Assembly: GCA_016125275.1 (NCBI GenBank)
Contig: WGMB01000007.1
Span: 186,001-250,000 of the forward strand
DNA: 64,000 bases
From: Acidobacteriota bacterium
Lineage (GTDB): Bacteria > Acidobacteriota > Terriglobia > Bryobacterales > UBA6623
Direction: 5' to 3'
The notes below the pieces were generated by a model that was not told the origin of the DNA, ran no database searches, and saw only the letters and a list, made by a program, of their open reading frames with translations. The translations under genes and the position numbers were made by a program. Positions 1-8,334 of the stretch are shown here, piece by piece (within the stretch, counting starts at the first letter, position 1; every line of letters starts with the position of its first letter).

Positions 1-735
1 TTCGGGATTCCCCTGGAACAGGCCGAACGGATCTACGGGGAGTTTCGCCGCTACGCGCCGCTCGCGCTCGACGGCGTGAGCTGCCACATCGGGTCGCAGA
101 TTTTCGACCTGGGAGCCTTTCAGGAGGCTTCGGCGAAGATGCTTGGGCTGATTGACAGGCTGGCCGCGGCGGGACTGTCGATCCGCCGTCTGGATCTGGG
201 CGGCGGCTTAGGCGTGAGCTACAAGCCGGGGCAGATCTCCGGCTCCATCGCCGAGTACGGGCGGCGGCTGCGCGAGGCGTTGGCTGGCCGGGGCTTCGAG
301 TTGCAGCTCGAACCGGGGCGTTCGATCGTGGGGCAGGCCGGGGCTTTGCTGACCCGATCGCTCTACCGCAAGCAGAACGGCGAGAAGGTCTTTGTGATCG
401 TCGACGCCGCGATGAACGACCTGATCCGGCCTTCGCTCTACCAGGCGCACCACGAGATTCTGCCGGTCGTCGAGGCGGAGCGCCCGCGGATCCTGGGCGA
501 CGTGGTGGGGCCGGTCTGCGAGTCTGGCGACTTTCTGGCGCGGGACCGAGCCCTGCCGGACGTACTGCCAGGCGAGCTGTTGGCCGTGGCGACCGCCGGG
601 GCCTATGGCTTCGTGCTGTCGTCGAACTACAACTCCCGGCCTCGCGCCGCCGAAGTGCTGGTCGAGGGAGACCAGTGGCGCGTGATCCGCGAGCGGGAGA
701 CCTTCCGCGATCTGATTCGCGGTGAGACCTGCTAG
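1..735 (+). CDS. lysA: Diaminopimelate decarboxylase, C-terminal 244 residues (cut by window edge)
   Basis: This PLP enzyme of fold type III decarboxylates meso-diaminopimelate to L-lysine, the last step of lysine synthesis. The reading frame is open from base 1, so the start and the N-terminal Lys-PLP part lie outside the window. Visible signatures are SCHIGSQ near residue 28, the glycine-rich PLP phosphate loop GGGLGVSY, EPGRSIVGQAG, the substrate-binding CESGDFL, and the C-terminal AGAYGF followed by SSNYNSRPR. The stop codon abuts the stop of the convergent DapA-family gene with no gap. Ornithine or other decarboxylases of the same family are less likely because CESGDFL and HIGSQ are typical of LysA. 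Confidence 0.95.
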   Translation, partial: FGIPLEQAERIYGEFRRYAPLALDGVSCHIGSQIFDLGAFQEASAKMLGLIDRLAAAGLSIRRLDLGGGLGVSYKPGQISGSIAEYGRRLREALAGRGFELQLEPGRSIVGQAGALLTRSLYRKQNGEKVFVIVDAAMNDLIRPSLYQAHHEILPVVEAERPRILGDVVGPVCESGDFLARDRALPDVLPGELLAVATAGAYGFVLSSNYNSRPRAAEVLVEGDQWRVIRERETFRDLIRGETC

Positions 736-1644
736 TCAGGCGGTCCGGATTGCGTCCAGACGGGGCAGCCAGCCTTCGAGCCAACTCCCGAAATCCGCCA
801 ACTCCTGCCGGCGGATGGGACCGGATTCAAACGGCAAGCGCGCCGGGAACAGCCCGCGGGCTTCGGCGATGAGCTTCAAGGCCCAGGGATAGGGCAGGCG
901 CTCGAGCCGGCTCAGAGCTTCTCGGAACAGGGCGGCGGCCGCGGCGAAGCGGTCCGTGTCCGAGGCCGCGGCGGCGTCGAACAGCGCCACGACGGCTTCG
1001 GGGATGACGCTGGCGGGGCCGGAGATGACCCCGTCGAGCAGCTTCCGCTCGATGGCTTCCACCAGGACCAGGTCGTTGCCGAGGATGCGGCAGGCGCCGA
1101 GCTCGGGGCGGGCGGTCAATAGCTCGAGGGAGTCGAGCTTGCCGCTGGAGTCCTTGACGCCGACGATGTTCGGGACGGTCTCGATGAGGCGGACGATCAC
1201 GGCAGCGTCGATCGGCGAGGTGAAGCCGGCCAGGTTGTAGACCAGGATGGGGCCGTCGATGCGGGCGGCGGCGGCGCGGAAGAAATCCTCCAGATCCTGC
1301 TGGCCGTAGCGGTAGAAATGCGGCGGAGGCAGCAGGATGGCGTCGGCGCCGGCGCCGAGGGCGTGGGAGGCCAGCTCGGCGGTCTCGTCGAGCCGCATGG
1401 CCCCGCAACTGGCGACGAGCCAAGCGCGCCCGCTGATGGTTTTGGCGGCGTGTTCCAGCAGGGTCTTGCGCTGCTGGAGGCTCAGGTCGGGGTATTCGCC
1501 GGTTCCGCCGGTCAGCACGAAGCCCTTGACGCCGCGCGCGACGCCCAACTCGAGGTTGTCGTCGAGGCCGCCGAGGAAGAGCTCTCCGGAGCGTTCGCGG
1601 GGAGTGAGCAGAGCGGCGAGGGGTCCGGAAAACAAGGGTGTCAT
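736..1644 (-). CDS. DapA/NAL-family aldolase (dihydrodipicolinate synthase-like), 302 aa
   Basis: This is a class I aldolase TIM barrel of the DHDPS/N-acetylneuraminate lyase family. It shows the family's GGTGE motif at residues 46-50, the catalytic Tyr in ILVYN (Tyr136) and the Schiff-base Lys in GVKDSSG (Lys164). The ATG at 1644 starts at the conserved N-terminal strand; longer readings add residues unlike the family. It converges on lysA, which makes a role in lysine synthesis tempting. However, the GGTGEYP motif and SSGKL differ from canonical DapA and fit the broader family of 4-hydroxy-2-oxoglutarate or sugar-acid aldolases equally well. The substrate is therefore left open. Confidence 0.85.
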   Translation of the reverse strand: MTPLFSGPLAALLTPRERSGELFLGGLDDNLELGVARGVKGFVLTGGTGEYPDLSLQQRKTLLEHAAKTISGRAWLVASCGAMRLDETAELASHALGAGADAILLPPPHFYRYGQQDLEDFFRAAAARIDGPILVYNLAGFTSPIDAAVIVRLIETVPNIVGVKDSSGKLDSLELLTARPELGACRILGNDLVLVEAIERKLLDGVISGPASVIPEAVVALFDAAAASDTDRFAAAAALFREALSRLERLPYPWALKLIAEARGLFPARLPFESGPIRRQELADFGSWLEGWLPRLDAIRTA

Positions 1645-1764
1645 GGTGAGGAAAAGGAACCCTATTGTCGAGCGTGGCGCGGCATTCCCGCAATAGGCGC
1701 AACGCGATACCGGCTGCGGAACCGCCACTCTTTCCGAGCAAGGGGTTCGGTATTCTGAAGGCGC

Positions 1765-2355
1765 ATGGCTGTTGCTGTTTCAAATGTCTCGCCCGGACGC
1801 CGCGTAACCGGCTCCGAAGCTTCTCGTCCGATCGTTTGTCCCACCGCCGAGCACGGCATCGGCTCGGTGATCACCAACCCGGAGTCCCCGCAGTTGATCG
1901 CGGGCGTCGTGGCGGAGGCGGCCGCGCTGTGGCCGGACGACCGGGGCTACTTTTTGGAAGTGGCCCGCATGGGGAAGGGGTTGGCCGGGCGGATGAATCC
2001 GGCCGAGGCGCAGGTGTCGGCGGCGTTGAGCTATCCGGGCACGATCAAGGCCTTCCACTACCACCAACTGCAGGCCGACTATTGGACGGTGGCCGCGGGC
2101 ATGCTGCAGGTCGCGCTGGTGGATCTGCGCGAGGAGTCGCCGACCTTCGGGCTGCGCAACACGCTCTACCTGGGCACGCTGCGCCCGTGGCGGCTGTGGA
2201 TTCCGCCGGGAGTGGGCCACGGCTACAAGGTCATCGGCGAGCAGCCGGCCGTCCTGGTGTATCTCACCAGCCGGCAGTACGACCCCGCGGACGAGGGACG
2301 CATCCCCTACGATGACCCGGGTATCGCCTACGACTGGGAACTGCAGCACAAATAG
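1765..2355 (+). CDS. dTDP-4-dehydrorhamnose 3,5-epimerase-like protein (RmlC cupin), 196 aa
   Basis: The protein has the RmlC double-stranded beta-helix signature: GTIKAFHYHQLQADYW (residues 92-107), where RmlC carries its catalytic His and substrate-binding Gln, and PPGVGHGYKV near residue 150. RmlC inverts C3 and C5 of dTDP-4-keto-6-deoxyglucose for rhamnose synthesis. No rmlA, rmlB or rmlD is nearby, so it could be a paralogue acting on another nucleotide sugar. A -10-like TATTCT lies at 1751-1756, only 8 nt before the ATG, with no Shine-Dalgarno sequence, so the mRNA may be leaderless. The first 30 residues are not part of the usual fold. Confidence 0.85.
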   Translation: MAVAVSNVSPGRRVTGSEASRPIVCPTAEHGIGSVITNPESPQLIAGVVAEAAALWPDDRGYFLEVARMGKGLAGRMNPAEAQVSAALSYPGTIKAFHYHQLQADYWTVAAGMLQVALVDLREESPTFGLRNTLYLGTLRPWRLWIPPGVGHGYKVIGEQPAVLVYLTSRQYDPADEGRIPYDDPGIAYDWELQHK

Positions 2356-2443
2356 GCCGTGATTCTTGCGTCCTCCCGGTCGTTGCCTTAGGATGGGCCC
2401 ATCCCGGTCCAAGGGGTTCGGACCGGCGTGGAGGCCTGAACGC

Positions 2444-3571
2444 ATGCAACGACTCGCCTACGCCACTCTCATCGCCTGCCTGTCGGCAGGACTGCTGCTC
2501 GCCCAGGGCGTTGACATCCGAACCGTCGACATCAATTCGGAGACGCCGGACGGCGCGCTGCTGACCGAGGCCGGAATGGCCGAGGATCCCGCCGCCAAGA
2601 TCCCTCCGCTCGAGAAGATGGTCGCCGAGCACCCGGATTCGCCCTACCGGGGCTTTGCGCTGTTCCAGCTCCAGCAGGCCTACCTCAAGCAGCAGAACAA
2701 CGAGAAAGTGGTCGAGATCGGCAAGAAGCTCCTGGAGATTGCGCCGAACGACCTGGAAGTTCACCACAACGTGAACCAAGCGCTGGTGCAACTGGCGCGC
2801 TGGGATGAGCTCTACCCGGAGCTGACGGCGACGCGGCCGATCGCCGAGAAGGTCGTGGCGGCGCCGAAGCCCGCTGACGAGGAGGAGGATGCCTGGAAGT
2901 ATCAGGTGGAGTACGCCACCGGCGTGACCCAGTGGCTCGAGTGGGCGACCAACACGGCTCTGTCGCAGCAAACCGACCCCCAAGCGCAGATCACCTGGAT
3001 GGAACGCCTGGAGAAGGACTACCCCGAGAGCCAATACGTTCAGGGCTTCGAGATGAAGCGCGTGATGGCCTACCAGCAGTTGGGCGACCAAGCCAACGCG
3101 ATGGTCTGGGCCAAGAAGGCCGTCGACGCCGGGGAGCGCAACCCGGCCCTGCTCTATCAGCTTGCCGAAGAAGCCTACGGCAAAGAGGATCGCGAGCAGG
3201 CCAAGAAGTACGCCGAGCAGATGCTGGAAGCCCTGGAAGCCGACCCGCCGCCGGCCGGCCTGAGCCCGGAAGAGATCGCCAAGTGGACCGCCTATGCGAA
3301 CTTCGTGATCGGGCGGGTGTGGGTCTCGCAGAACAACGCCAACGGCTATCGCACCGGCCGCAGCCACCTGCTCAAGTCCGTGGATGTGCTCAAGGCCGAG
3401 GGCGGACCGCGCTACCACCTGCTGGCCTACTTCCTCGGCGTTTGCTACGTGCAGCTCGACATCCAGGGCGACAACATCAAGCAGGCCACCTTCTGGATGA
3501 AGGAAGCGGCTCGGACCGACGGCCCCTTCAAGGCCCAGGCGGCCGACGCTCTCAAGAAGATCGGCGGCTAA
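2444..3571 (+). CDS. Exported tetratricopeptide-repeat protein, 375 aa
   Basis: The chosen ATG at 2444 is preceded by GGAGG about 10 nt upstream and begins a clear Sec signal peptide (hydrophobic LIACLSAGLLLAQG), so the mature protein should be periplasmic or outside the cell. The rest is helical with TPR-like repeats: paired helices with small residues at the tight turns, for example the stretches around YRGFALFQLQQAYLKQQN and ALLYQLAEEAYGKED. TPR proteins act as scaffolds in envelope complexes; no partner is obvious here. The stop overlaps the stop of the convergent DUF4062 gene by 4 nt. Confidence 0.85.
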   Translation: MQRLAYATLIACLSAGLLLAQGVDIRTVDINSETPDGALLTEAGMAEDPAAKIPPLEKMVAEHPDSPYRGFALFQLQQAYLKQQNNEKVVEIGKKLLEIAPNDLEVHHNVNQALVQLARWDELYPELTATRPIAEKVVAAPKPADEEEDAWKYQVEYATGVTQWLEWATNTALSQQTDPQAQITWMERLEKDYPESQYVQGFEMKRVMAYQQLGDQANAMVWAKKAVDAGERNPALLYQLAEEAYGKEDREQAKKYAEQMLEALEADPPPAGLSPEEIAKWTAYANFVIGRVWVSQNNANGYRTGRSHLLKSVDVLKAEGGPRYHLLAYFLGVCYVQLDIQGDNIKQATFWMKEAARTDGPFKAQAADALKKIGG

Positions 3572-4707
3572 CGCCTGCCGGCGCGGGCGGCGCTGTCCGC
3601 CTCGCCGGATTCCGCTGCGATCGCGCGCACGATGTTGCGCCGGCCGCGCGCACGCTCGGTCAGATAGTGCTCCTCGCCGGACTGGTGCAGCCAGTCGAGA
3701 AAGCGTTGCACCGCATGCCGCGTGGAGGACTCGTCGCGGCAGTTCGCCAGCAGCGCCAGTTGCACCTTCTGCACGTTGTCCGCCACGTAGACGCCGAAGG
3801 GCGGCGTGACGATGGTGGCGTCGGGGAAGCCGAGCATCGCGGTCGCCTGGTTTTCGGTGACGCCGCGGTGGCAGCCGATCACGTGCACCGGGCCCCAGGC
3901 GTCATCGGCCAGATCGTCGGCGGCTTCGTGGTCGTGCAGAAAGGGCCGTCCGATCATCTCGCGGGCGGCCGCAATGCTCATGGCAGCCGGCACGCCGTGG
4001 CAGCGGAAGTAGATCTTTTGGCCGTCGACTTCGCGCAGCAGGCCTTGGCCGCGCGGCGAGCCGTCCATGGCCTCGCGCACGCAGCGCTCGATCTGAGCCT
4101 TGCGCGCCAAGTAGTCCAGGCGGCTCCAGTCGAGCGACGAGCCGGAGTCGAAGCGGCCCTTGCGAGCCTCACGCCCGCCGAGCTGGACCAGGCCCACGAC
4201 GCCGTCCTGCAGGGCCTCGCGGATGCGGTCGAGGGCCTCTTCGCCGGTGTGCGCGGTCGGGTACATGCGGGACTGCCGCTCCAGGTAATCGGCGAAGAGC
4301 TTGTTCCGGCGGGCGGCGTCTCGATCGGCCTTTGCGGGCGAGGGATTCTCGATCCGAATCAGGCGCACCTTGCCGGGCGCCGCGTCGAGGGCGGCTTGCA
4401 GCTCGGCGTGGCAGATGCCGATGCCGCCGCGGTTGACGGTCCAGCCGGCGTCGCCGTCGTAGAGCACGAGCAGGATGTCGCACTTGCGGACCTCGTCCAG
4501 GCAGGCGTCCCAGATGTCCTGGCCGCCGTCGACGCTGGCGTCCTCGTTGATCCAGCAGTCGAAGCTGCTAAGGCCGAACAGGGTGGCGGACTCGATCTCC
4601 TGCTTGGCGCGGCGGCGCAGGTCGGAGAACCGCTGCATCGTGCCGTCGAGCTCGATGGGATCGTTGCATCGGCTCGAAATCATCACGCGGATTCGTTGCG
4701 CCGCCAT
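3568..4707 (-). CDS. DUF4062 (TIR-like) domain protein, 379 aa
   Basis: The N-terminus (residues about 5-125) matches the DUF4062 pattern: RIRVMISSR at the first strand, a central CDILLVLYDGDAGWT strand-loop, and ICHAELQAAL, where Glu102 sits like the acidic residue of TIR-type domains. DUF4062 is usually the sensor or effector head of STAND/NACHT or TPR proteins. Here no P-loop or repeat region follows; instead there is an unrecognised C-terminal region of about 230 residues (IYFRCHGVPAAM, GPVHVIGCHRGVTENQA). The gene stands alone, divergent from ackA and convergent with the TPR gene. A role in signalling or defence is possible but only inferred. Confidence 0.75.
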   Translation of the reverse strand: MAAQRIRVMISSRCNDPIELDGTMQRFSDLRRRAKQEIESATLFGLSSFDCWINEDASVDGGQDIWDACLDEVRKCDILLVLYDGDAGWTVNRGGIGICHAELQAALDAAPGKVRLIRIENPSPAKADRDAARRNKLFADYLERQSRMYPTAHTGEEALDRIREALQDGVVGLVQLGGREARKGRFDSGSSLDWSRLDYLARKAQIERCVREAMDGSPRGQGLLREVDGQKIYFRCHGVPAAMSIAAAREMIGRPFLHDHEAADDLADDAWGPVHVIGCHRGVTENQATAMLGFPDATIVTPPFGVYVADNVQKVQLALLANCRDESSTRHAVQRFLDWLHQSGEEHYLTERARGRRNIVRAIAAESGEADSAARAGRR

Positions 4708-4820
4708 GGTCGTCCGGTTTGCGGGGCGCGCTCGGCCCCGGGCTCTATCTTAGAGGCGGCGGCGTCGAAAAACACCCGAAGAATGGCAGAATAGGGCAGC
4801 GGGTTCCCCTCGCCGCCCTC

Positions 4821-5948
4821 ATGCGTGTTCTTGTCCCCAACCTCGGCTCCACCTCGCTCAAGTTTCAGGTCTTCGAGTTTCCCTCCGAATCCGTCCTGGC
4901 CAAGGGTTGGATGGAGCGGATCGGGCAGCCCGGCGGCGACGCGCCCGGCTACCGCGAGGCGCTGGGCCGCACTCTGGCGCAGGTCGGCTCGGTCGACGCC
5001 GTGGGGCTAAAGGCCGTCCATGCGGGGCCTCGCTTCCGGGGAACGTTTCGCGTCGACGACGAATTTCTAGCGGCCTTGGGCGAGTACGAGCCGGCCGCGC
5101 CGCTGCACAACGGCATCTATCAGACCGGCATCGAGGCCTTTCGGGAACTACGGCCGGAGCTGCCGCTGGTGGCCGTGATGGAGCCCGGTTTTCACCGGAC
5201 GATGCCCGAATATGCCTCGACCTACGGGGTGCCGGCGGCCTGGGCCGAGGAACACGGCGTCCGCAAGTACGGTTTTCACGGCGCCTCGCACCGCTTCATC
5301 AGCCGTCGCGCCCCGGAGGTCTTGGGACGCAAGGCCTCGGAGCTCCGGCTGATCTCCTGCCACTTGGGCGGCAGCTCGTCGATGTGCGCCATCGACCGCG
5401 GGCGCTCGGTGGACGTGACGATGGGCTTCTCGCCGCAGTCGGGCCTGGAGAACGCCACGCGGCACGGCGACCTCGACCCGTTCGCGGTGCTGTTCCTGAT
5501 GGACCGGATGGGTTGGTCGACCGCCGAGGCCCGTGAGCAGTTGCTGGCCAGCGGCGGGTTGGCGGGCATCTCGGGCATTCGGGGCGGGGACGTGCGGGAT
5601 CTGGAGTCGGCCGCGGCCCAGGGCGACGAGAGGGCGGAGCTGGCGCTGAGCGTCTTTGCCTACGAGGTGCGCAAGACGATCGGCGCGTTCGCCGCCGCCA
5701 TGGGAGGGCTCGACGCCATCTCGTTTACCGGCGGCATCGGCGAGAACTCCGCCTCACTCCGCGCCAGGGCCTTGCAGGGGCTGGATTTTCTGGGCGTGAG
5801 CCTGGACGCTGAAGCGAATGAGAAAGGCAAGGGCGACCGGCTGATCTCGCCGCCTGACGCCGCCGTGTCCGCGCTCGTGCTGGCGACCAACGAGGAGCTG
5901 ATCGTCGCCCGCGAGACCGCCGCTTTGTTGGGAGGGACCACCGCATGA
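4821..5948 (+). CDS. Acetate kinase-family protein (divergent), 375 aa
   Basis: The ASKHA fold is clear: PNLGSTSLKFQ at the N-terminus (canonical NSGSSSLK), KYGFHGASH, ISCHLGGSSSM, ATRHGDLDP and FTGGIGENS. These are acetate kinase motifs that bind ATP and acetyl phosphate. Two classic active-site residues differ. The Asp of the FDTAFHQTMP motif is Glu121 here (MEPGFHRTMP), and the Arg of HRVVHGG is Lys64 (LKAVHAG). The enzyme may therefore have altered kinetics or another carboxylate substrate. No phosphotransacetylase gene is adjacent. Its ATGA overlap with the following oxidoreductase gene indicates translational coupling. The start at ATG 4821 begins directly at the first conserved strand. 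Confidence 0.85.
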   Translation: MRVLVPNLGSTSLKFQVFEFPSESVLAKGWMERIGQPGGDAPGYREALGRTLAQVGSVDAVGLKAVHAGPRFRGTFRVDDEFLAALGEYEPAAPLHNGIYQTGIEAFRELRPELPLVAVMEPGFHRTMPEYASTYGVPAAWAEEHGVRKYGFHGASHRFISRRAPEVLGRKASELRLISCHLGGSSSMCAIDRGRSVDVTMGFSPQSGLENATRHGDLDPFAVLFLMDRMGWSTAEAREQLLASGGLAGISGIRGGDVRDLESAAAQGDERAELALSVFAYEVRKTIGAFAAAMGGLDAISFTGGIGENSASLRARALQGLDFLGVSLDAEANEKGKGDRLISPPDAAVSALVLATNEELIVARETAALLGGTTA

Positions 5949-7282
5949 CCGACACCACTCGCCGCGGCTTCGCCCGCGCTTCCGCCGCCGCGCTGGCAGC
6001 CGCCAGCTACTCCCGCGTGATGGGCGCCAACGACCGCGTGCGGCTGGGCTTCATCGGCGTCGGCAATCGCGGCACGAACCTGCTCAACGGAACCAAGGAG
6101 TTCGCCGACCAGCAGATCGTGGCGGTGTGCGACCTGCTCGATCCGCTGATCGACCGGGCCGTGACGGCCGCCGGAACCGATCCGGCGCGCTTCAAGGATT
6201 TTCGGAAGCTCCTCGACCGCAACGACATCGACGCCGTGGTGGTGGCGACGCCGGACCACTGGCACGCCCTGATGATGGTGATGGCCTGCCGCGCCGGCAA
6301 GGACGTCTATGTCGAAAAGCCGCTCTCGCTGACCGTAGTGGAGGGGCGCAAGATGGTCGAGGTCGCCGCCGAGACCAACCGCGTCGTCCAGGTCGGCATT
6401 CACCGCCGCTCGTCGCCGTTCTGCAAGGAGGCTGCCGAGGTCGTCCGCAGCGGGGAGATCGGGCCGGTGACGATGGCGCGCTGCGGGGTGGCGCTGAACC
6501 AGTGGCCGCTGGGCATCGGCGCGCCGCCTGACGGTCCGCCGCCGGACGGGCTGGACTGGGACCTCTACCTCGGCCCCGCGCCGGAAGCGCCGTACAACGA
6601 GAACCGCCACCTGTTCCTGTTCCGCTGGTTCTACGACTACGCCGGCGGCCAGCTCACGGACAACGGCGTGCACTTCCTGGACCTCATCCAGTGGGGGCTG
6701 GGCAGGGACCGTCCGCAGGCGGTGACCGCCCTCGGCGGCAAGTACGCGCTGCACGACAACCGAGAGGTTCCCGACACGCTACAGGCCCTGTGGGAGTATC
6801 CCGGCGGCACGCAGGTGAGCTTCTTCCAGTCCAGTTGCAACGCGGCCCCGTTTAGCGACACCAAGCCGCTGTTGGCTCAGTTTCGTGGGACCAAGGGGAC
6901 GGTCAACATCTACTTCGACAGTTGGGAGCTGGTTCCGGAAAGCAACGCCTCGCAGTCGTTCCCGGCGCGCGGGCCGCTGGAGACCGAGGCGGCTCGCAAC
7001 TACCGCAACTCCTTCCAGCCGGCGATGGAGGCCCGCTCGGGGTCAGGCTCGGCCGACCCCCGACTGCACATCCGCAACTTCCTGGATTGCGTGAAGAGCC
7101 GCGCCACGCCGAACTGCGATGTGGAGACCGCACACCGCTCGACGACGACGGCGAACATCGCCACGATCGCTTACCGGACGCGACAACTGCTCGAGTGGGA
7201 TGCCGAGAAGGAGCAGTTCACCAATCACCTGGCGGCGAACGCGCGGCTGTCGTACGAGTACCGCGCGCCGTGGAAGCTGTAG
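5945..7282 (+). CDS. Tat-exported Gfo/Idh/MocA-family oxidoreductase, 445 aa
   Basis: An N-terminal twin-arginine signal (TRRGFARASAAALAAASYS) precedes an NAD(P)-binding Rossmann domain beginning LGFIGVGNRGTNLL. EKPLSLTVVEGRKM carries the family's EKP motif, and the C-terminal half is an alpha/beta dimerisation and substrate domain. Such enzymes use a tightly bound cofactor to oxidise or reduce sugars and inositols; the Tat signal fits export in the cofactor-loaded, folded state. Exported versions are numerous in Acidobacteria and Planctomycetes. The start overlaps the ackA-like stop as ATGA. The substrate cannot be read from the sequence. Confidence 0.9.
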   Translation: MTDTTRRGFARASAAALAAASYSRVMGANDRVRLGFIGVGNRGTNLLNGTKEFADQQIVAVCDLLDPLIDRAVTAAGTDPARFKDFRKLLDRNDIDAVVVATPDHWHALMMVMACRAGKDVYVEKPLSLTVVEGRKMVEVAAETNRVVQVGIHRRSSPFCKEAAEVVRSGEIGPVTMARCGVALNQWPLGIGAPPDGPPPDGLDWDLYLGPAPEAPYNENRHLFLFRWFYDYAGGQLTDNGVHFLDLIQWGLGRDRPQAVTALGGKYALHDNREVPDTLQALWEYPGGTQVSFFQSSCNAAPFSDTKPLLAQFRGTKGTVNIYFDSWELVPESNASQSFPARGPLETEAARNYRNSFQPAMEARSGSGSADPRLHIRNFLDCVKSRATPNCDVETAHRSTTTANIATIAYRTRQLLEWDAEKEQFTNHLAANARLSYEYRAPWKL

Positions 7283-7294
7283 CGAGCCGGCGGC

Positions 7295-7714
7295 TCAGTA
7301 GGGGAAGAAGCTGATGACCTCGGTGGCGCTGTCGACCCAGAGGTTGGGCTGCTTCTTGTCGTTGATCCAGACCTCGATGATGACGCCGCCCTCCTGGGTG
7401 TAGGAGCGACCGAGGCGGAAGCTGCCGACCTTGCCCAGGGGGCTGTCCGGCCCCCAGTCTTCCAGGAACGACGTGTAGGAGTAGTAGCGGCAGGGCTCTT
7501 CGACCGAGCAGCCCCACCGCTTGTAGGCGGCTTCGAACTTCTGCTGCTGGACTTCCTCGAGGAAGTGGCGCACTTCGGCCTCCTCCCGCCAGTTGCGGAA
7601 GAAGAGCCAGTAGACGCTATACCCGAGAACGCCGACGAGCAGGGCGAGACCAATCCATCGCACCAGCCGCTCGAAAAAGGGCCGTCGACTGTCGTACTCG
7701 TCGAGGTAACTCAT
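7295..7714 (-). CDS. Single-pass membrane protein of unknown function, 139 aa
   Basis: I do not recognise the family. After about 17 charged residues there is one membrane helix (WIGLALLVGVLGYSVYWLFF), then a soluble domain of about 100 residues with a conserved-looking pair of cysteines (WGCSVEEPC) and a C-terminal strand-rich part ending SATEVISFFPY. A Cys pair on the outside of the membrane could form a disulfide. The gene is the last of the minus-strand run dxr-rseP-ompH, 39 nt after ompH, which suggests an envelope role. Confidence 0.75.
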   Translation of the reverse strand: MSYLDEYDSRRPFFERLVRWIGLALLVGVLGYSVYWLFFRNWREEAEVRHFLEEVQQQKFEAAYKRWGCSVEEPCRYYSYTSFLEDWGPDSPLGKVGSFRLGRSYTQEGGVIIEVWINDKKQPNLWVDSATEVISFFPY

Positions 7715-7753
7715 CGGCCTCGGCCCGCTCGCGGCGGGCCGGCGGGAATCCAG

Positions 7754-8266
7754 TTAGTTGGCCGGGTGGGCGGCGTCGTAGGCGCTGGTGGCTTCCGCCG
7801 TCAGGTCCAGCGTCGAGTTGAACGCCAGGGCCGTCGAGACGTCCACCAGCAGGTCCAGACCCTTGTCGGCGCGCAGCTTCTCGAGCACGGCCCGCATCCG
7901 CGCCGCTCCGCCTTGCAGAATGGCGTCACGCTCGAAGTCGACCGCGGCCTGCAGATCCTCGCTGAGGCGCTGGGCGTCGCGCTGCTTGCGGGCGCCTTCG
8001 GCCTGCAAACGGCCGGCGTCTTCGTTGCTGGCGGTCTGGAGCTGCTGTTGAATCTGTTGGAGCTCGGCGGTCACCCTCTCCAGCTCCTCCTGCCGCGGCT
8101 TGAACTTCGATTCCAGTGTGCCGGCCTGCTTCTGCATGTCAGCCGTGTTGAGCAACGCCTGCTGGAAGTCCACGACTCCGATCTTGGACTGAGCGGCCAA
8201 ACGGTCCGCCCCCGTCAGCAGCAAGGCTGCGGCGCACAAGGCAATCCCCAGTTGATTCGAACGCAT
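7754..8266 (-). CDS. OmpH/Skp-family periplasmic chaperone, 170 aa
   Basis: A signal peptide (LGIALCAAALLLTGADRLAAQ) is followed by the OmpH/Skp signature KIGVVDFQQALLNTADMQKQ and a long Gln/Glu-rich coiled coil (about residues 55-125). This is the architecture of Skp, a holdase for outer-membrane proteins. The ATG at 8266 gives a normal-length signal peptide and has GGGGAG about 12 nt upstream; an upstream ATG at 8302 would add 12 residues. The gene lies just downstream of rseP, as in many bacteria, but the usual bamA between them is absent. Confidence 0.85.
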   Translation of the reverse strand: MRSNQLGIALCAAALLLTGADRLAAQSKIGVVDFQQALLNTADMQKQAGTLESKFKPRQEELERVTAELQQIQQQLQTASNEDAGRLQAEGARKQRDAQRLSEDLQAAVDFERDAILQGGAARMRAVLEKLRADKGLDLLVDVSTALAFNSTLDLTAEATSAYDAAHPAN

Positions 8267-8334
8267 CAATTCACAAACTCCCCGTGTGTATTCGAGCTTC
8301 ATTGTGCCACGAAGCGCCCCCGCGCGGCGAGGCG

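Noticed and set aside
2264-3418. Long open frame antisense to the TPR gene
   Set aside because: It is the GC-rich shadow of a gene with a signal peptide, ribosome binding site and TPR pattern; its own translation is low-complexity (Leu, Gly, Arg) with no motif.
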